From Planctomycetota bacterium (GTDB lineage: Bacteria > Planctomycetota > UBA1135 > GCA-002686595), in contig JADJQU010000005.1 in assembly GCA_016712565.1 (NCBI GenBank), positions 1 to 64,000 of the forward strand: 64,000 bases of DNA. The letters run 5' to 3'. The notes beneath the pieces are model-generated. The model was not told the origin of the DNA. It did not search any database and saw only the letters and a program-made list of their open reading frames with translations. Each line of letters opens with the position of its first letter. Position 1 is the first letter of the stretch. Shown piece by piece: positions 23,553-34,463 of the stretch. The position numbers and the translations under genes are program-made.

Positions 23553-25937
23553 TCAGGGCGCTTCCCGCAGCCGGATCGGGGCGCCGTCGTCCTCGAGCCG
23601 TGCCGCGGGATGGACCGGCACGAAGAGCGACGCGGCGCGGGTCATGCCGTCCCTCGAGGTGGTCGCGCCGCAGGGCGAGGTGAGGTCCTGGGTGGGCGCC
23701 ACGTCCGCGACCGGCTCGCCCGTGAGGGGGTCATGGGCCGGCAGGCGGTCCGTGCGCAGGCTCGCTGCGTCGTCGAAGCGCACCACGTCCATCCACAGCC
23801 GCAGCGGAAGCAGGTCGCCCCGTCGCCAGGCCCCGCCCAACCGGCGGTAGGCGGTGTCGGGCTGGTAGGGGGCCGCCTCGGCCACCACCAGGTAGCTCTC
23901 CTCGAGCAGCGTGTCCGCCCCCCAGGTGTCGGTGGGCGCCATGCCGTAGGCGGGCTGATGGTTGTTCTGCCAGGAGTTCTCGAAGTCCGGCGCCGTCAGG
24001 CGGTCGAAGAAGCGCCAGGGTTCGCCGGGGAGCGGGCCGCCGTGCCAGATGTAGGTGATCCACCCGTGGCCGTCGCCGTCGAGCGGCGTGTAGCGCACGT
24101 CGGCCAGCACCAGATGCTCGCGCAACTCGCCCGCCGCGCGCTCGAAGATCACGAGCGGCCCGTGTCCCGCATCCCGGCGCACCTCGTCCTCGGGGACGCC
24201 TTCCCTGCGGCGGAAGAAGCGCAGGCCGTCCGCGTCGCTGGCGCGCCGCTCGAGCACGTAGATCGGCCCGAGGGAGTCGTACACCACGCGATCATAGAAC
24301 GCCCCGACCACCGTGAAGTCGCGGTTGATCACCTCGAACAGGTCGGGATTCTGGGTCAGCACCGGCAGGTGCGTGATGAACGCGTCCAGGGTGGCCAGGG
24401 TCGCGAAGTCGAGAGCGCGGGCCTCGGCGTCGTAGCTGGCCCAGCCGTCGAGATGGTGGGGGAGCTTGACCAATTCCACGTCGCTGGACTCCCGCAGGAA
24501 CATCGACCAATGGTAGGCGGCGGAGGCGCGCAGCCGGACGCCCGGGGCGCGCAGGGCCCGCTGGCTCAGGCCGCGTTCGTTGACCTGGGCGATGGCGCGC
24601 CAGAAGCCGCCGAACTTGCGCGTGTTGGTGGAGGTGTATTCGAGGGAGCCCTGAATCCCCGCCACGAGGACCGCCACCGCGGTCAACAACTGGAGCGCGG
24701 CCCCGCGGCGCGCCAGTGCCGCCAGGCCGAAGCCGCCCAGGGTCGCCACCAGGGGCAGGAAGGGCAGCCACAGGCGGAAATCCTTGGAGCCCTTGACGCT
24801 CATGGCGAGCACGTTGGCCAGCACCACGAGCCACAGAAGCGCCGTGGCGCGCGCGCGGTGCGCCAGGGAGAGCAGGAGCCCCAGGGCCACGAAGGCTGCC
24901 GCGGGCGGCACCAGGCAGCGACCGATGCTGGTGAAGTACCACAGAAACGGCTTGTGGGTTTTGATCGACTCGGCGCCGGCGACCACCTGCTCCTGGTAGG
25001 CGTGGGTGTTCTCGGACGGCTGGAAGGCCGAGTTGTAGATCCACTCCGCGGCGTCGTAGAAGTGGCGGCCCACCAGCGGCAGGCTGCCGCCCTTGTGCAG
25101 CACGCGCGCGAAGTTCGAACCGAAGTTGTCGAGCAGGTACGTGCCCAGGCTGATGCCGAAGCTCCCGTAGTACCACACGTCGAGGACGCACTGCACGAGC
25201 ACGACCAGCAGCAGGGCGCCCAGCATGGCGAACACGTGCGAGGTCCTGCGCCGGGCGTCGCGCACCACGATCACGCACACGATGGCGCCGATCACGAGCA
25301 CGGTCTGGTAGGCCATCAGGAAGGCCAGTCCCAGCCACATGCCCGCGAGCCACGCATCGCGCCGCGCACGGGTCCCCGTGGCCGCCGGCGTCGCGAACAG
25401 ATCGCCCGTGGACTGCAGCGCGCGTGACACGGCGAGGGTCACGAACAGCGCGGCCGCGATGCCCGAGACCGGCTCGACGCCCCAGCGCAGGACCACGGGA
25501 TTGCTGCCGAGCAGCGCCCCCGCGGCCAGTCCTCCCACGGGTCCCACGAGGCGCGAGGCGAAGCGCGCGGTGGTGAACACGAGCGCCAGCGTGAGCAGCA
25601 CCTGCAGGAGTTGCGCGGCCTGCATGATCAGCACCGGCTCGTCGAGACCGAGCGCGGCATAGATCCAATACAGCGGCACCAGGAGACCGGAGAATCCGAA
25701 TCCGCGGATGGCCTGGCTGTCCACCAGGGCGCGGCCGGTGGCGATTCCCTGGGCGCGTTCGAGGTACTCGACGGAGTCGGCGATCTGGTAACCCTCCTGG
25801 CGCGACCAGGACCAGATCAAGAGGGCGAAGGTCGCCAGCACGACGGCCCACAGCCGCGGATAGGCCCGTGCAAGCCCCTCGCTCGCCGACGGCTTCGATC
25901 CGCCCGCGGAAGGGCCGCCTTGGGGAAGCGCTGACAC
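23553..25937 (-). CDS. GT-C-type membrane glycosyltransferase-like protein
   Basis: This is a 794-residue protein. The N-terminal half has about ten to twelve hydrophobic helices starting at WAVVLATFALLIWSWSR, followed by an extracytoplasmic loop with acidic residues (IADSVEYLERAQGIATG). This layout is that of ArnT/PMT-like GT-C transferases, which use lipid-linked sugars. A large soluble C-terminal part (about residues 480-794) contains FEVINRDFTVVGAFYDRVVYDSLGPIYVLERR. The donor and acceptor are not deducible. It may take part in envelope glycan or glycoprotein synthesis. No operon partner is evident: the lipoprotein downstream is separated by about 110 bases. Confidence 0.75.
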   Translation of the reverse strand: MSALPQGGPSAGGSKPSASEGLARAYPRLWAVVLATFALLIWSWSRQEGYQIADSVEYLERAQGIATGRALVDSQAIRGFGFSGLLVPLYWIYAALGLDEPVLIMQAAQLLQVLLTLALVFTTARFASRLVGPVGGLAAGALLGSNPVVLRWGVEPVSGIAAALFVTLAVSRALQSTGDLFATPAATGTRARRDAWLAGMWLGLAFLMAYQTVLVIGAIVCVIVVRDARRRTSHVFAMLGALLLVVLVQCVLDVWYYGSFGISLGTYLLDNFGSNFARVLHKGGSLPLVGRHFYDAAEWIYNSAFQPSENTHAYQEQVVAGAESIKTHKPFLWYFTSIGRCLVPPAAAFVALGLLLSLAHRARATALLWLVVLANVLAMSVKGSKDFRLWLPFLPLVATLGGFGLAALARRGAALQLLTAVAVLVAGIQGSLEYTSTNTRKFGGFWRAIAQVNERGLSQRALRAPGVRLRASAAYHWSMFLRESSDVELVKLPHHLDGWASYDAEARALDFATLATLDAFITHLPVLTQNPDLFEVINRDFTVVGAFYDRVVYDSLGPIYVLERRASDADGLRFFRRREGVPEDEVRRDAGHGPLVIFERAAGELREHLVLADVRYTPLDGDGHGWITYIWHGGPLPGEPWRFFDRLTAPDFENSWQNNHQPAYGMAPTDTWGADTLLEESYLVVAEAAPYQPDTAYRRLGGAWRRGDLLPLRLWMDVVRFDDAASLRTDRLPAHDPLTGEPVADVAPTQDLTSPCGATTSRDGMTRAASLFVPVHPAARLEDDGAPIRLREAP

Positions 25938-26359
25938 TCACTTCGAGGGTAGCCCGAGAGCACCTGGGGGGACAGGGAACCCGGCCGGGGTTCCGGGGCG
26001 CAGGGGGGGGAGTCCCGGGTTCCGGAGGGGGGGGTCAGGCCCCGACTGTGCGGCTTCGCACGCTCGCGGACCTCCTCCCGGATGCAGCGTGGGAGTTCCC
26101 GTTGGACACATCCCCTTGTGGAAAAACGCTCACTTTCTTTTGTTTCCCTTTGACTTGGTCACCCGGTGTGCGGAAAACAACGCCCAGCACAGGTCGGTTG
26201 CCGTGCGCGCCCCGCGGCTGCGCAAGTCGTTCCGGCCAATGGGCTTACGCGACCGGAGGCCGGCGAGGGGGTCGGCGACCGGCGCGCATCCATCACAACC
26301 CGACCGCACACAACATCCCGCCTCTCCCCGCGAGGCCGAACGCTGGGGGCCAAGTCATC
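25938..26359. other. Long divergent intergenic region, no gene seen
   Basis: About 420 bases lie between the divergent membrane transferase and LysM genes. A central AT-richer stretch at roughly 26105-26180 interrupts very GC-rich DNA and is the likely promoter zone for one or both genes. I could not pick a convincing -10/-35 pair. No RNA gene or hairpin of note was found. Confidence 0.45.
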
Positions 26360-27178
26360 ATGGGTAGGCTCGAAAAGATCGTCGTTCTGACCGTTTTGTT
26401 CCTCGTCGCCGTGGTCCTCGGCGTCGCCCTAACTCCGGCTGGAGAAAAGAATTCCGACCGCGGCGGCGTCGGTCCGGTCGAAGGAGCGATGGCCTTCGAC
26501 CCCAGCGCCCAGGACCCCAAGGGGTCTGCCCTGGACGAGCGACTCCTGAACATGGGCACTGAAGGCGGCTCGACGCTGGCGGGCGCTCCCAAGCCGGCTC
26601 CGGCCCCCGTCGTCCAGCCGACCCCCCCCGCCGTCCAAGGGCAGCCGGGCGCCGGCGCCGCACCCCTGGCGGACGTTCAGGGGGCCGGTGGCTCCAAGGG
26701 CGCCCCGACGGCGCCCGCTCCGATCCCCGCTCCGGGCCCGGTCACCCCCCCCAGCGGCCAGCCGGTGCCGGCCCCCGCGGCCTATGTGCTCACCACCGAG
26801 GGGCTCACGCCCACCGGCATCAGCGACACGATGATGTACACGTGGCAGGCGGGCGACAGCTTCGCCGCCGTGGCCCAGCGCTACTACGGTTCCAAGGAGA
26901 AGCTCTCGCGCCTCTCCAAGGCCAACGAAGGCCGGGCCGAGTCGGGCCTGGTCGCCGGTGACCGGATCTGGGTGCCGGTGGCGGAGAGCGCCAAGGCCGA
27001 GGCGCTGGCCACGGGCGAGAAGATCTACGTGGTCCAGAAGGGTGACATGCTGGGCACGATTTCCCAGCAGCACTACGGCACCGCGAAGAAGTGGCAGAAG
27101 ATCCTCGATGCGAACCGCGACACACTCTCGAGCCCCGAGAAGCTGCGTCCGGGCATGAAGCTGCGCATTCCGGAGTAG
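26360..27178 (+). CDS. Membrane-anchored protein with two LysM domains
   Basis: This is a 272-residue protein. One N-terminal membrane helix (IVVLTVLFLVAVVLGVAL) is followed by a long Pro/Ala/Gly-rich linker at about residues 60-150. Two LysM-type domains come next: TWQAGDSFAAVAQRYYGSKEKLSRLSKAN followed by LVAGDRIWVPV, and VVQKGDMLGTISQQHYGTAKKWQKILDAN followed by LRPGMKLRIPE. LysM domains bind N-acetylglucosamine in peptidoglycan or chitin. The protein probably tethers the inner membrane to the wall. The start at 26360 is set by the position of the membrane helix. A hairpin follows the gene. Confidence 0.85.
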   Translation: MGRLEKIVVLTVLFLVAVVLGVALTPAGEKNSDRGGVGPVEGAMAFDPSAQDPKGSALDERLLNMGTEGGSTLAGAPKPAPAPVVQPTPPAVQGQPGAGAAPLADVQGAGGSKGAPTAPAPIPAPGPVTPPSGQPVPAPAAYVLTTEGLTPTGISDTMMYTWQAGDSFAAVAQRYYGSKEKLSRLSKANEGRAESGLVAGDRIWVPVAESAKAEALATGEKIYVVQKGDMLGTISQQHYGTAKKWQKILDANRDTLSSPEKLRPGMKLRIPE

Positions 27179-27203
27179 TCGCGGCCGCGATCGGGGCTGT
27201 GCT

Positions 27204-27222
27204 GCGCCGGTTCGACCGGCGC
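27204..27222. terminator. Perfect 8-bp stem hairpin after the LysM gene
   Basis: GCGCCGGT pairs with ACCGGCGC around a TCG loop, 26 bases after the LysM stop and before the convergent regulator. There is no U-tract. It is a likely transcription stop shared by the convergent genes. Confidence 0.5.
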
Positions 27223-27356
27223 GGGACCCCGCCCCAAGGCCCCGACAGGCTTTCGCCAAGCTCTCGCCAGGCGTTCGGCGGGCGCGCGCGCATCCAGCCC
27301 GGGTGCGCGCGCGCCCGCGCCCTTCCGGGTGCGCCCCCCATGGGCGCCGAGAGGGC

Positions 27357-28766
<1,410 letters not shown>

Positions 28767-28813
28767 GGCGGCATCGTGCCAGTCGCGCTCCCGGTCTGCT
28801 AGTCTCGCGCCCG

Positions 28814-30004
28814 ATGCAGCGCGAGGCCGCACGCCTGATCGCCGGGGAAGCCGTCGTGGCCGGAGTGCTCTCGGGCACCTCCGCCGATGGGATCGACGTG
28901 GCCCTGACGCGTTTTCCCGACGCGCGGCCCGGAGCCGCCGGAGCGCCGCGGCTCCTGGCCTTCGCGACCCTGCCCTTCCCGGAATCACCCGCCGACCTGC
29001 TCGTGCGCCTGCGCGCCATGCTCGACGGCAAGCCCGCGGGCCTCGGGGAAGTGGCGTTGCTGTCGCGTGACCTGGGCCGGGCCTTCGGGGCGGCCGCGCG
29101 GGAGTTTGCCCGGGAGCACGCCCTGGAGCTGGATCTGGTGGCGAGCCACGGGCAGACGGTGTGGCACCACGACGGCATCGTGGCGGCGGGCCGGGCGAGT
29201 CTGCAGCTCGGCGACGGCGACTTCGTGGCCGAGAGCGCGGGCGCGGCCGTGGTGAGCGACTTCCGCCAACGGGATCTGGCGGCCGGCGGCGAGGGCGCGC
29301 CGATCTCGGCCCTGGCGGACGGCGTGATCTTCGGCGCGGTGCCGCGGCCCTGCGCGATCTTGAACCTCGGAGGCATGGCCAATCTGACCGTGCTCGACCG
29401 GGATGGATCGGTATTGTCCTGGGACACCGGGCCCGCCGGGAGCCTGCTGGACGGGCTGGCGCGGCGGCTGCTCGATCGTCCCTACGACGAGGGCGGCCGC
29501 GCGGCGGCGCGCGGTCGGGCCGCGCCGGCCCTGGTGGCCGAATTGCTCCGTCACCCGTTCCTGTTTTCGCCGCCGCCCAAGAGCACGGGCCGCGACAGTT
29601 TCGGCGAGCCCTACGTGGACTCCGTCCTGGCCCGCGCGCGGACCCTGGGCCTCGCGACGGACCCTTCCGCACCTGGGGACCTGCTGGCCTCGGCCGCGGA
29701 GTTCGTGGCCCGTTCCGTGGCCCTGGGCCTGGAGCGCTTCGCGCCGCGGGTCGACTGGCTCGTGGTCTGCGGCGGGGGTGTGCACCACCTGCCCCTGCTG
29801 GATGCGCTGGCAGTCCACTGCCGCGCGCCGGTGGTTTCGGGAGAGGATTTCGGCGTGGATCCCGATGCCCGCGAAGCGCTGGTGTTCGCGGTGCTCGGGG
29901 CGCGCTGCGTGCTGGGAGAGGCTTCGACGCTTCCCTCGGCCACGGGCGCGCTCGCCGGCCGTGTGCTGGGCAAGTTCAGCCCCGCGCCGCCGCGACGGGG
30001 GTAG
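28814..30004 (+). CDS. anmK: Anhydro-N-acetylmuramic acid kinase
   Basis: This is a 396-residue enzyme that opens and phosphorylates 1,6-anhydro-MurNAc to MurNAc-6-phosphate in peptidoglycan recycling. ASKHA-fold motifs are clear: GVLSGTSADGIDVALTRF at the N-terminus, ASHGQTVWH, NLGGMANLTVL, DTGPAGSLLDG, and VVCGGGVHHLPLLDAL near the end. The length is about that of the family. It lies 91 bases upstream of a NagZ-like glycosidase, which generates the anhydro-MurNAc substrate, so the two genes form a recycling pair. The TAG stop at 30002-30004 coincides with the start of a short repeat element. Confidence 0.95.
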   Translation: MQREAARLIAGEAVVAGVLSGTSADGIDVALTRFPDARPGAAGAPRLLAFATLPFPESPADLLVRLRAMLDGKPAGLGEVALLSRDLGRAFGAAAREFAREHALELDLVASHGQTVWHHDGIVAAGRASLQLGDGDFVAESAGAAVVSDFRQRDLAAGGEGAPISALADGVIFGAVPRPCAILNLGGMANLTVLDRDGSVLSWDTGPAGSLLDGLARRLLDRPYDEGGRAAARGRAAPALVAELLRHPFLFSPPPKSTGRDSFGEPYVDSVLARARTLGLATDPSAPGDLLASAAEFVARSVALGLERFAPRVDWLVVCGGGVHHLPLLDALAVHCRAPVVSGEDFGVDPDAREALVFAVLGARCVLGEASTLPSATGALAGRVLGKFSPAPPRRG

Positions 30005-30062
30005 CACCCGGATCCCGAAGCACGCCGCCTTTGCCAACGCGCCTCTGGATCGGGAGACTAGG
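30002..30062. repeat. Short copy of CTAG-type palindromic intergenic repeat
   Basis: About 60 bases run from the anmK stop (TAGCACCCGGATCCCGAAGC) to TCTGGATCGGGAGACTAGG. The right end at 30044-30062 matches the right end of the 35798-36022 element in 18 of 19 positions, and the left end is its approximate reverse complement. It looks like an internal-deletion derivative of that element. Confidence 0.6.
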
Positions 30063-30095
30063 ATTCGCCGCGGCGCGTCCCGCGTCGCCCCATCC

Positions 30096-31688
30096 ATGAT
30101 CCACACGGCGGGTACTCCGACGCACTCCCCCGAGCGCGAGCTGGAACGCGACATCGGCGCGGTGCTGGTGCCCGAGGTCCGCGTGGCGGGCACCATCGCC
30201 TCGCCCACGGAGATCGTGCCCTCCGCGGAGTATCTGCGGCGCTTCCCGCCGGCCGGGCTCGTGGCCTTCGGTCGAACGCCGGCGGGCGCGGTGTCCCCGG
30301 CCCGGCTGCTGCGGGCCGTGCGCGCCCAGCTGGCCGAATTCGGCGAGGCTCTGCCGTTCGCTTGCTGCGATCTGGAGCAGGGCGCGGGGCTGCACTTCCC
30401 GGAGGCCACGCGCCTGCCGCCCGCCCTGGCCCTGGCCGCGGCCGCCCTGGGCGCGCGCAAGCCCGAGGCAGGCCTCCAGTGGCTGCGCCGCGCGGGTGAG
30501 TTGACCGGCCGCGAGGCCCGCGCCCTGGGCGTGGAGTTGGTGCTCGCTCCCGTGGCCGACGTCAACACGGCCCGGGACAATCCGATCATCGCCGTGCGCA
30601 GCTTCGGCGACGACCCCAAGCGCGCGGGCAGCCTGGCGCGGGCCTGGCTCGAGGGCCTGCAGGCCGCCGGCGCCGGGGGCTCGGCCAAGCACTTCCCAGG
30701 CCACGGCGACACCTCCCAGGACAGTCACATCGAGATCGCGCGCGTGACTCGCGACCGTGCGGGGCTGTGGGAGATCGAGCTGGCGCCCTTTCGCGAGCTC
30801 TGCCAGGCGGGCGTCGACACCATCATGGTGGGGCACCTCGACGTGCCGGCGCTGACGGGAGAGCGCGGACTGCCCGCCACGCTTTCCAGTCGGGTGATCC
30901 AGGAGGTGCTGCGGGGCGAGCTCGGCTTTCGCGGCGTGGTCCTGAGCGATGCCATGAACATGGGCGCCCTGGCCCGCGAGGGTCGGCGCTACGCCCGCGC
31001 CGTGGAGGCGGGCTGCGACGGGCTCCTCTGCCCCCATGACCCGCGGGCGGCGGCGGAGGAACTGCTCCTCGCTCTGTCCGAGGGCCGGCTCTCCCGGGAG
31101 CGCCTCGCCGCGGCTGCCCGGTCCATGCGCGAGCTGGCTCGACGCCTGCTGGCCCAGCCCGTCCCCGCGGCCCCGCGCCACGGATCGGTGGGGGAGTTTT
31201 CCTCCGCCGAGGTCCGCGCGGACCTGGCGACCGAGCTGGCCGCCGCTTCCCTGGTCCGATCCCCGGCCCCCTGGCCCTGGCGGAGGGGCAAACCCTGCGA
31301 GATTGGTCTCCAGGCACCCGACCACCCGGCGGCGGAGGCGCGCCGCGAACTCTCCCGACTGCGGGAGGAGCTGGCCAGGGACGCCTCTCCGGCGGGCGTG
31401 GTCCTGCCCGTGATCTGCGAGGTTCGGGCCTTTCATGGTGGCTATGGGCTCTCGGCCACCGAGCTGGAGCGGCTGCAGGAGCGCATCGCCGAGCTGCGAC
31501 GCCTGGGCTGGAAGGTGGGGGTGGTCTGGTTCGGCTCGCCCCAGACCCTGCCCCAGAGCCTGTGGGAGGACCCCGAGGTCCCGGTGCTCCTGGCCCACGC
31601 TCCGACGCCCCCGATGTTCGCGGCCGTGGGGCGCTGGCTCGCGGGGCAGGTGGAGGCCGGCGGTAGCCTTCCGGCCAGCCTGGGATAG
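30096..31688 (+). CDS. nagZ: Beta-N-acetylhexosaminidase, glycoside hydrolase family 3 (NagZ-like)
   Basis: This is a 530-residue protein. The GH3 N-terminal domain spans residues about 20-350. The diagnostic NagZ loop is GGSAKHFPGHGDTSQDSH (catalytic histidine/aspartate), and nucleophile region GVVLSDAMNMGAL follows. Also present are CDLEQGAG and LAPVADVNTARDNPIIAVRSFG. NagZ removes GlcNAc from anhydro-muropeptides, the step before AnmK. No signal peptide is present, so cytoplasmic action is expected. A C-terminal extension of about 150 residues (GH3 C-terminal-like remnant, from about residue 375) makes it longer than the roughly 340-residue enterobacterial NagZ. The start at 30096 is chosen because upstream residues read through anmK in another frame. 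Confidence 0.88.
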   Translation: MIHTAGTPTHSPERELERDIGAVLVPEVRVAGTIASPTEIVPSAEYLRRFPPAGLVAFGRTPAGAVSPARLLRAVRAQLAEFGEALPFACCDLEQGAGLHFPEATRLPPALALAAAALGARKPEAGLQWLRRAGELTGREARALGVELVLAPVADVNTARDNPIIAVRSFGDDPKRAGSLARAWLEGLQAAGAGGSAKHFPGHGDTSQDSHIEIARVTRDRAGLWEIELAPFRELCQAGVDTIMVGHLDVPALTGERGLPATLSSRVIQEVLRGELGFRGVVLSDAMNMGALAREGRRYARAVEAGCDGLLCPHDPRAAAEELLLALSEGRLSRERLAAAARSMRELARRLLAQPVPAAPRHGSVGEFSSAEVRADLATELAAASLVRSPAPWPWRRGKPCEIGLQAPDHPAAEARRELSRLREELARDASPAGVVLPVICEVRAFHGGYGLSATELERLQERIAELRRLGWKVGVVWFGSPQTLPQSLWEDPEVPVLLAHAPTPPMFAAVGRWLAGQVEAGGSLPASLG

Positions 31689-31725
31689 AAGCGCTGGACC
31701 CCCGTTGGCGGCGCGCCCGCCGTTC

Positions 31726-31753
31726 TTGACCCTGGGGGTCCCCCCGCTATCAT
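31726..31753 (+). promoter_or_regulatory. Candidate sigma-70-type promoter for the HEAT-repeat gene
   Basis: TTGACC and TATCAT are separated by 16 bases, matching five and four or more positions of the standard -35 and -10 boxes. It lies after the nagZ stop and about 230 bases upstream of the next start codon. The spacer contains a small GC-rich inverted repeat (GACC...GGTC). It is placed where a promoter is expected, but the motif match alone is weak evidence in GC-rich DNA. Confidence 0.4.
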
Positions 31754-31984
31754 CTCCGAACCTTTTTCGGCGCGAACCCGCCCCCGCGGGTGACTGGCGC
31801 CAGATCCCACGCCCCGCGGCGGCCGCGTGCCTCCGCCGGACCCGGTGGGGGATCCGACGTGCCCGCCTGCCGTACCTTCGCCATCCCCAGCTTCCACCCG
31901 GTCCCACCCGCCCCCCGCGCCCCGGATTCACCACCCCGGGTCCCGCAGTCCCGCCCCCACGCCCTCCCTAAGAGGAAAGCAGTC

Positions 31985-34149
31985 ATGACTGGATTCCCCG
32001 CACGATCGGCCTCGTTCTGGCGCTGTCCGTTCTGTCCGCGCCCGGATGGGCCACCCTGGCTCCGGCGGCTTCGGCGATCCCCTGCCCGACTGCGGCGCTC
32101 GCCGTGTTCCCCTGGACGTCCGCGACGGCGGCTGACGTGGACGAGCTCTTCAAGGAGGCCGTGGCGCTGCTCAACGCGGGCAAGAAGCCCGAGGCGCTGA
32201 AGAAGCTCCAAGAGGTGCTGGCCGCCAACCCGACCAACGAGCAGGCCTATGAGCTGTGGAAGACCACCGACCACCAGGTCTGGCTCGACATCCTGACCGA
32301 GCGCGGCGAGTTCGAGCTGATCGCCAAGCGCCTGTGGTCCCTGGCCGAGATGGGCAAGACCGCGCGCAAGAACGACGCCGGCGCCATCCAGTCGACCCTG
32401 GAGGGCGTGCGCTCCCAGGATCCGCTGGTGTCGCGCAAGGCGCGCAACACGCTTGCTTCCGAGCACGGCGAGTTCGCGGTGCCCTTCATGCTCCCGACGC
32501 TGGAAGAGCAGGGCAACGATGACCGCCGCGTGCTCTACATGCACACTCTGACCGAGATGGATCGCGACGTCGTGATCCCGCTGATCGAAGCCCTGGGCAG
32601 CCCCAATGCCTTCCTGCGCCGCAACGTGGCGCTGGTGCTGGGCTACATCGGCGACCGTCGCGCCGCGGCCATGCTGGCCCACGTGGCCAAGACCGACGAG
32701 GACGGCGGCGCCCGCAGCGCCGCGGAAACCGCCCTGGCCAAGTGCGGCGGATCGGGCGACGCGCTCGCCCAGTTCCTGCAGCTGGGTCAGGAGTACACCC
32801 TGCGTCAGGACAGCGTGCTCGCCGCCCACATGTACTCCGACGTGGTCTGGAACTGGAGCGCCAAGGGCCTGGTTTCGTCGCCGGTGGCCCGCGCGGCCTA
32901 CGCCGACGAGATGGCCAAGAAGAGCTACCAGCGCGCCCTCGCGGTGGACGCGGGTTCCCTGCCCGCCCGCGCGGGGCTGGCGCGCGCCTACGCCTCGCAG
33001 TGGACCAAGCTCGGCGCCCTGCAGGACTCCGGGGCCGACATGTCGGCCATGGCCGGCCTGATGGAGACCGACGCGATCGGTCTGGGGCTGATCGGTGCCG
33101 ACGCCCTGGACGCGGCCCTGCAGTCCGCGGTGGAGACCGGTGACGCGATCGCCGGCCGCACCCTGATCCAGTCCCTGGCCAAGGTGACCAACGCCCCGAG
33201 CGCGGGCCTCTCGGCCGCACTCAATTCCCGCGACGGCGCCATGCGTTCGGAGGCCGCCGTGGCCCTGGCGAATCAGGCCGTGGCCGCCCGCATGCCGGTC
33301 AGCGCGCAAGTGGCGGCGACCCTGGGCGAGGCCGTCGGCCGCGAAGTCGTCCGCACCGTGTTCGTGATCGACGGCAACGCCGACCAGCGCAATGCCGCCA
33401 TGGCCCAGGCCGAGAAGCTGGGCTTCGCCGCCATGGGCGCGGAGTTCGGCGCCAATGCGATCGCGCTGCTGCACCGCGTGCCCGGCGTGGACGCGGTGTT
33501 GGTGGCCGACTCCCTGGCGGACCTGACCACCTTCCAGGTGATCGACGACCTGCGCGCGGACCCGCGCTTCGAGAAGACCCCGATCTTCGTCGTCTCAGGC
33601 AACGCCGAGCAGGCCAAGGAAATGTTCGGCGAGCGGGCCAGCGGCGTGCTCGCCGCGGGCGGCGACATGGCCGCCGTGGCCGAAGCCGTGGGCCCGGTCT
33701 CCGGCGACCGCGCCATGGCCGATCGCCTGGCGGGCGACTCCGCCATGACCCTGGCCCACGTGGCCTCGGCCGGCGGCGACATTTCGCCGGCGGTCGCGGG
33801 CCTGATGGCGACCCTCAAGGGGCGCGAGGACTCGGTCTCGACCCGCGCCATGGGCACCCTCGGCATGGTGGGGGACAGCACCCACGTGTCGGCCCTCGTG
33901 GCCGTGCTCAAGGACGGCGGCCGCTCGGAAGCCGCGCGCACCGCCGCCGCGGACGCCCTGGCCAGCATCTTCACCCGCGGAGCGGGGGTTTCGGCCGAGG
34001 ACATGATGGCCATCAGCGGCACGGTCAAGTCGGATGCCCCCATGGGCGTCCGCACGGCTGCGGCCCGGGCCATGGGTGCGATCCGCCTCGAGGCGGACGT
34101 GCGCGCGGAACTGCTGCGCTCCGCCCGGTCTGCGGGGGCTCAAGGCTGA
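31985..34149 (+). CDS. Exported HEAT-repeat protein with receiver-like domain (apparent frameshift near start)
   Basis: The main frame (to 34149) encodes TPR-like then HEAT repeats (for example VIPLIEALGSPNAFLRRNVALVLGYIGD). A receiver-like fold sits at about 33355-33690, beginning VFVIDGNADQRNAAMAQAEKLG. More HEAT repeats follow. Upstream in the same frame is a perfect signal peptide (TIGLVLALSVLSAPGWA), but it has no start codon. A strong Shine-Dalgarno (AGAGGAAA) and an ATG at 31985 are in the frame one base off. A single missing base within 31985-31993 would restore M-T-W-I-P-R plus the signal peptide, giving 721 residues. The in-frame fallback start is GTG at 32104, which would lose the leader. 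Function is unknown; it is probably a periplasmic scaffold. Confidence 0.8.
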
Positions 34150-34210
34150 GCCTTCCGACTAGCGAAAAGGGGTGCCGCGAAGCTACGCTTCCCGGAGCGG
34201 CTCCACGCGG

Positions 34211-34285
34211 GCCAGTGTAGCTCAACGGTAGAGCACCGCTTTCGTAAAGCGGGGGTTACGGGTTCGAATCCCGTCTCTGGCTCCA
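34211..34285 (+). tRNA. tRNA-Thr (anticodon CGT), CCA encoded
   Basis: This is a 75-base cloverleaf. The acceptor arm GCCAGTG pairs with CTCTGGC apart from one T-T mismatch. The D arm is GCTCAACGGTAGAGC. The anticodon stem CCGCT/AGCGG encloses the loop TTCGTAA with anticodon CGT at its centre. The T arm carries GGTTCGAATCCC. The CCA end is encoded at 34283-34285. It reads ACG codons for threonine. It stands alone between the HEAT-repeat gene and a Gfo/Idh/MocA gene. Confidence 0.97.
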
Positions 34286-34463
34286 TTTCCAAGCACGTCG
34301 TGCGGGCGCATGTTCGGGTGAGGGTCCCCCCGGGGACCGGGCACCCCGTGCGCCCGCCAACGCCTTGGGTGGGGAGGTCCGCTCGCTCCCGGCGCGCAGC
34401 GGCCTTCGCCGATGCCGGCCGACGAGCGCGTTGCCCGAGGTCCTTCACCCAGGGGTACGTCCC

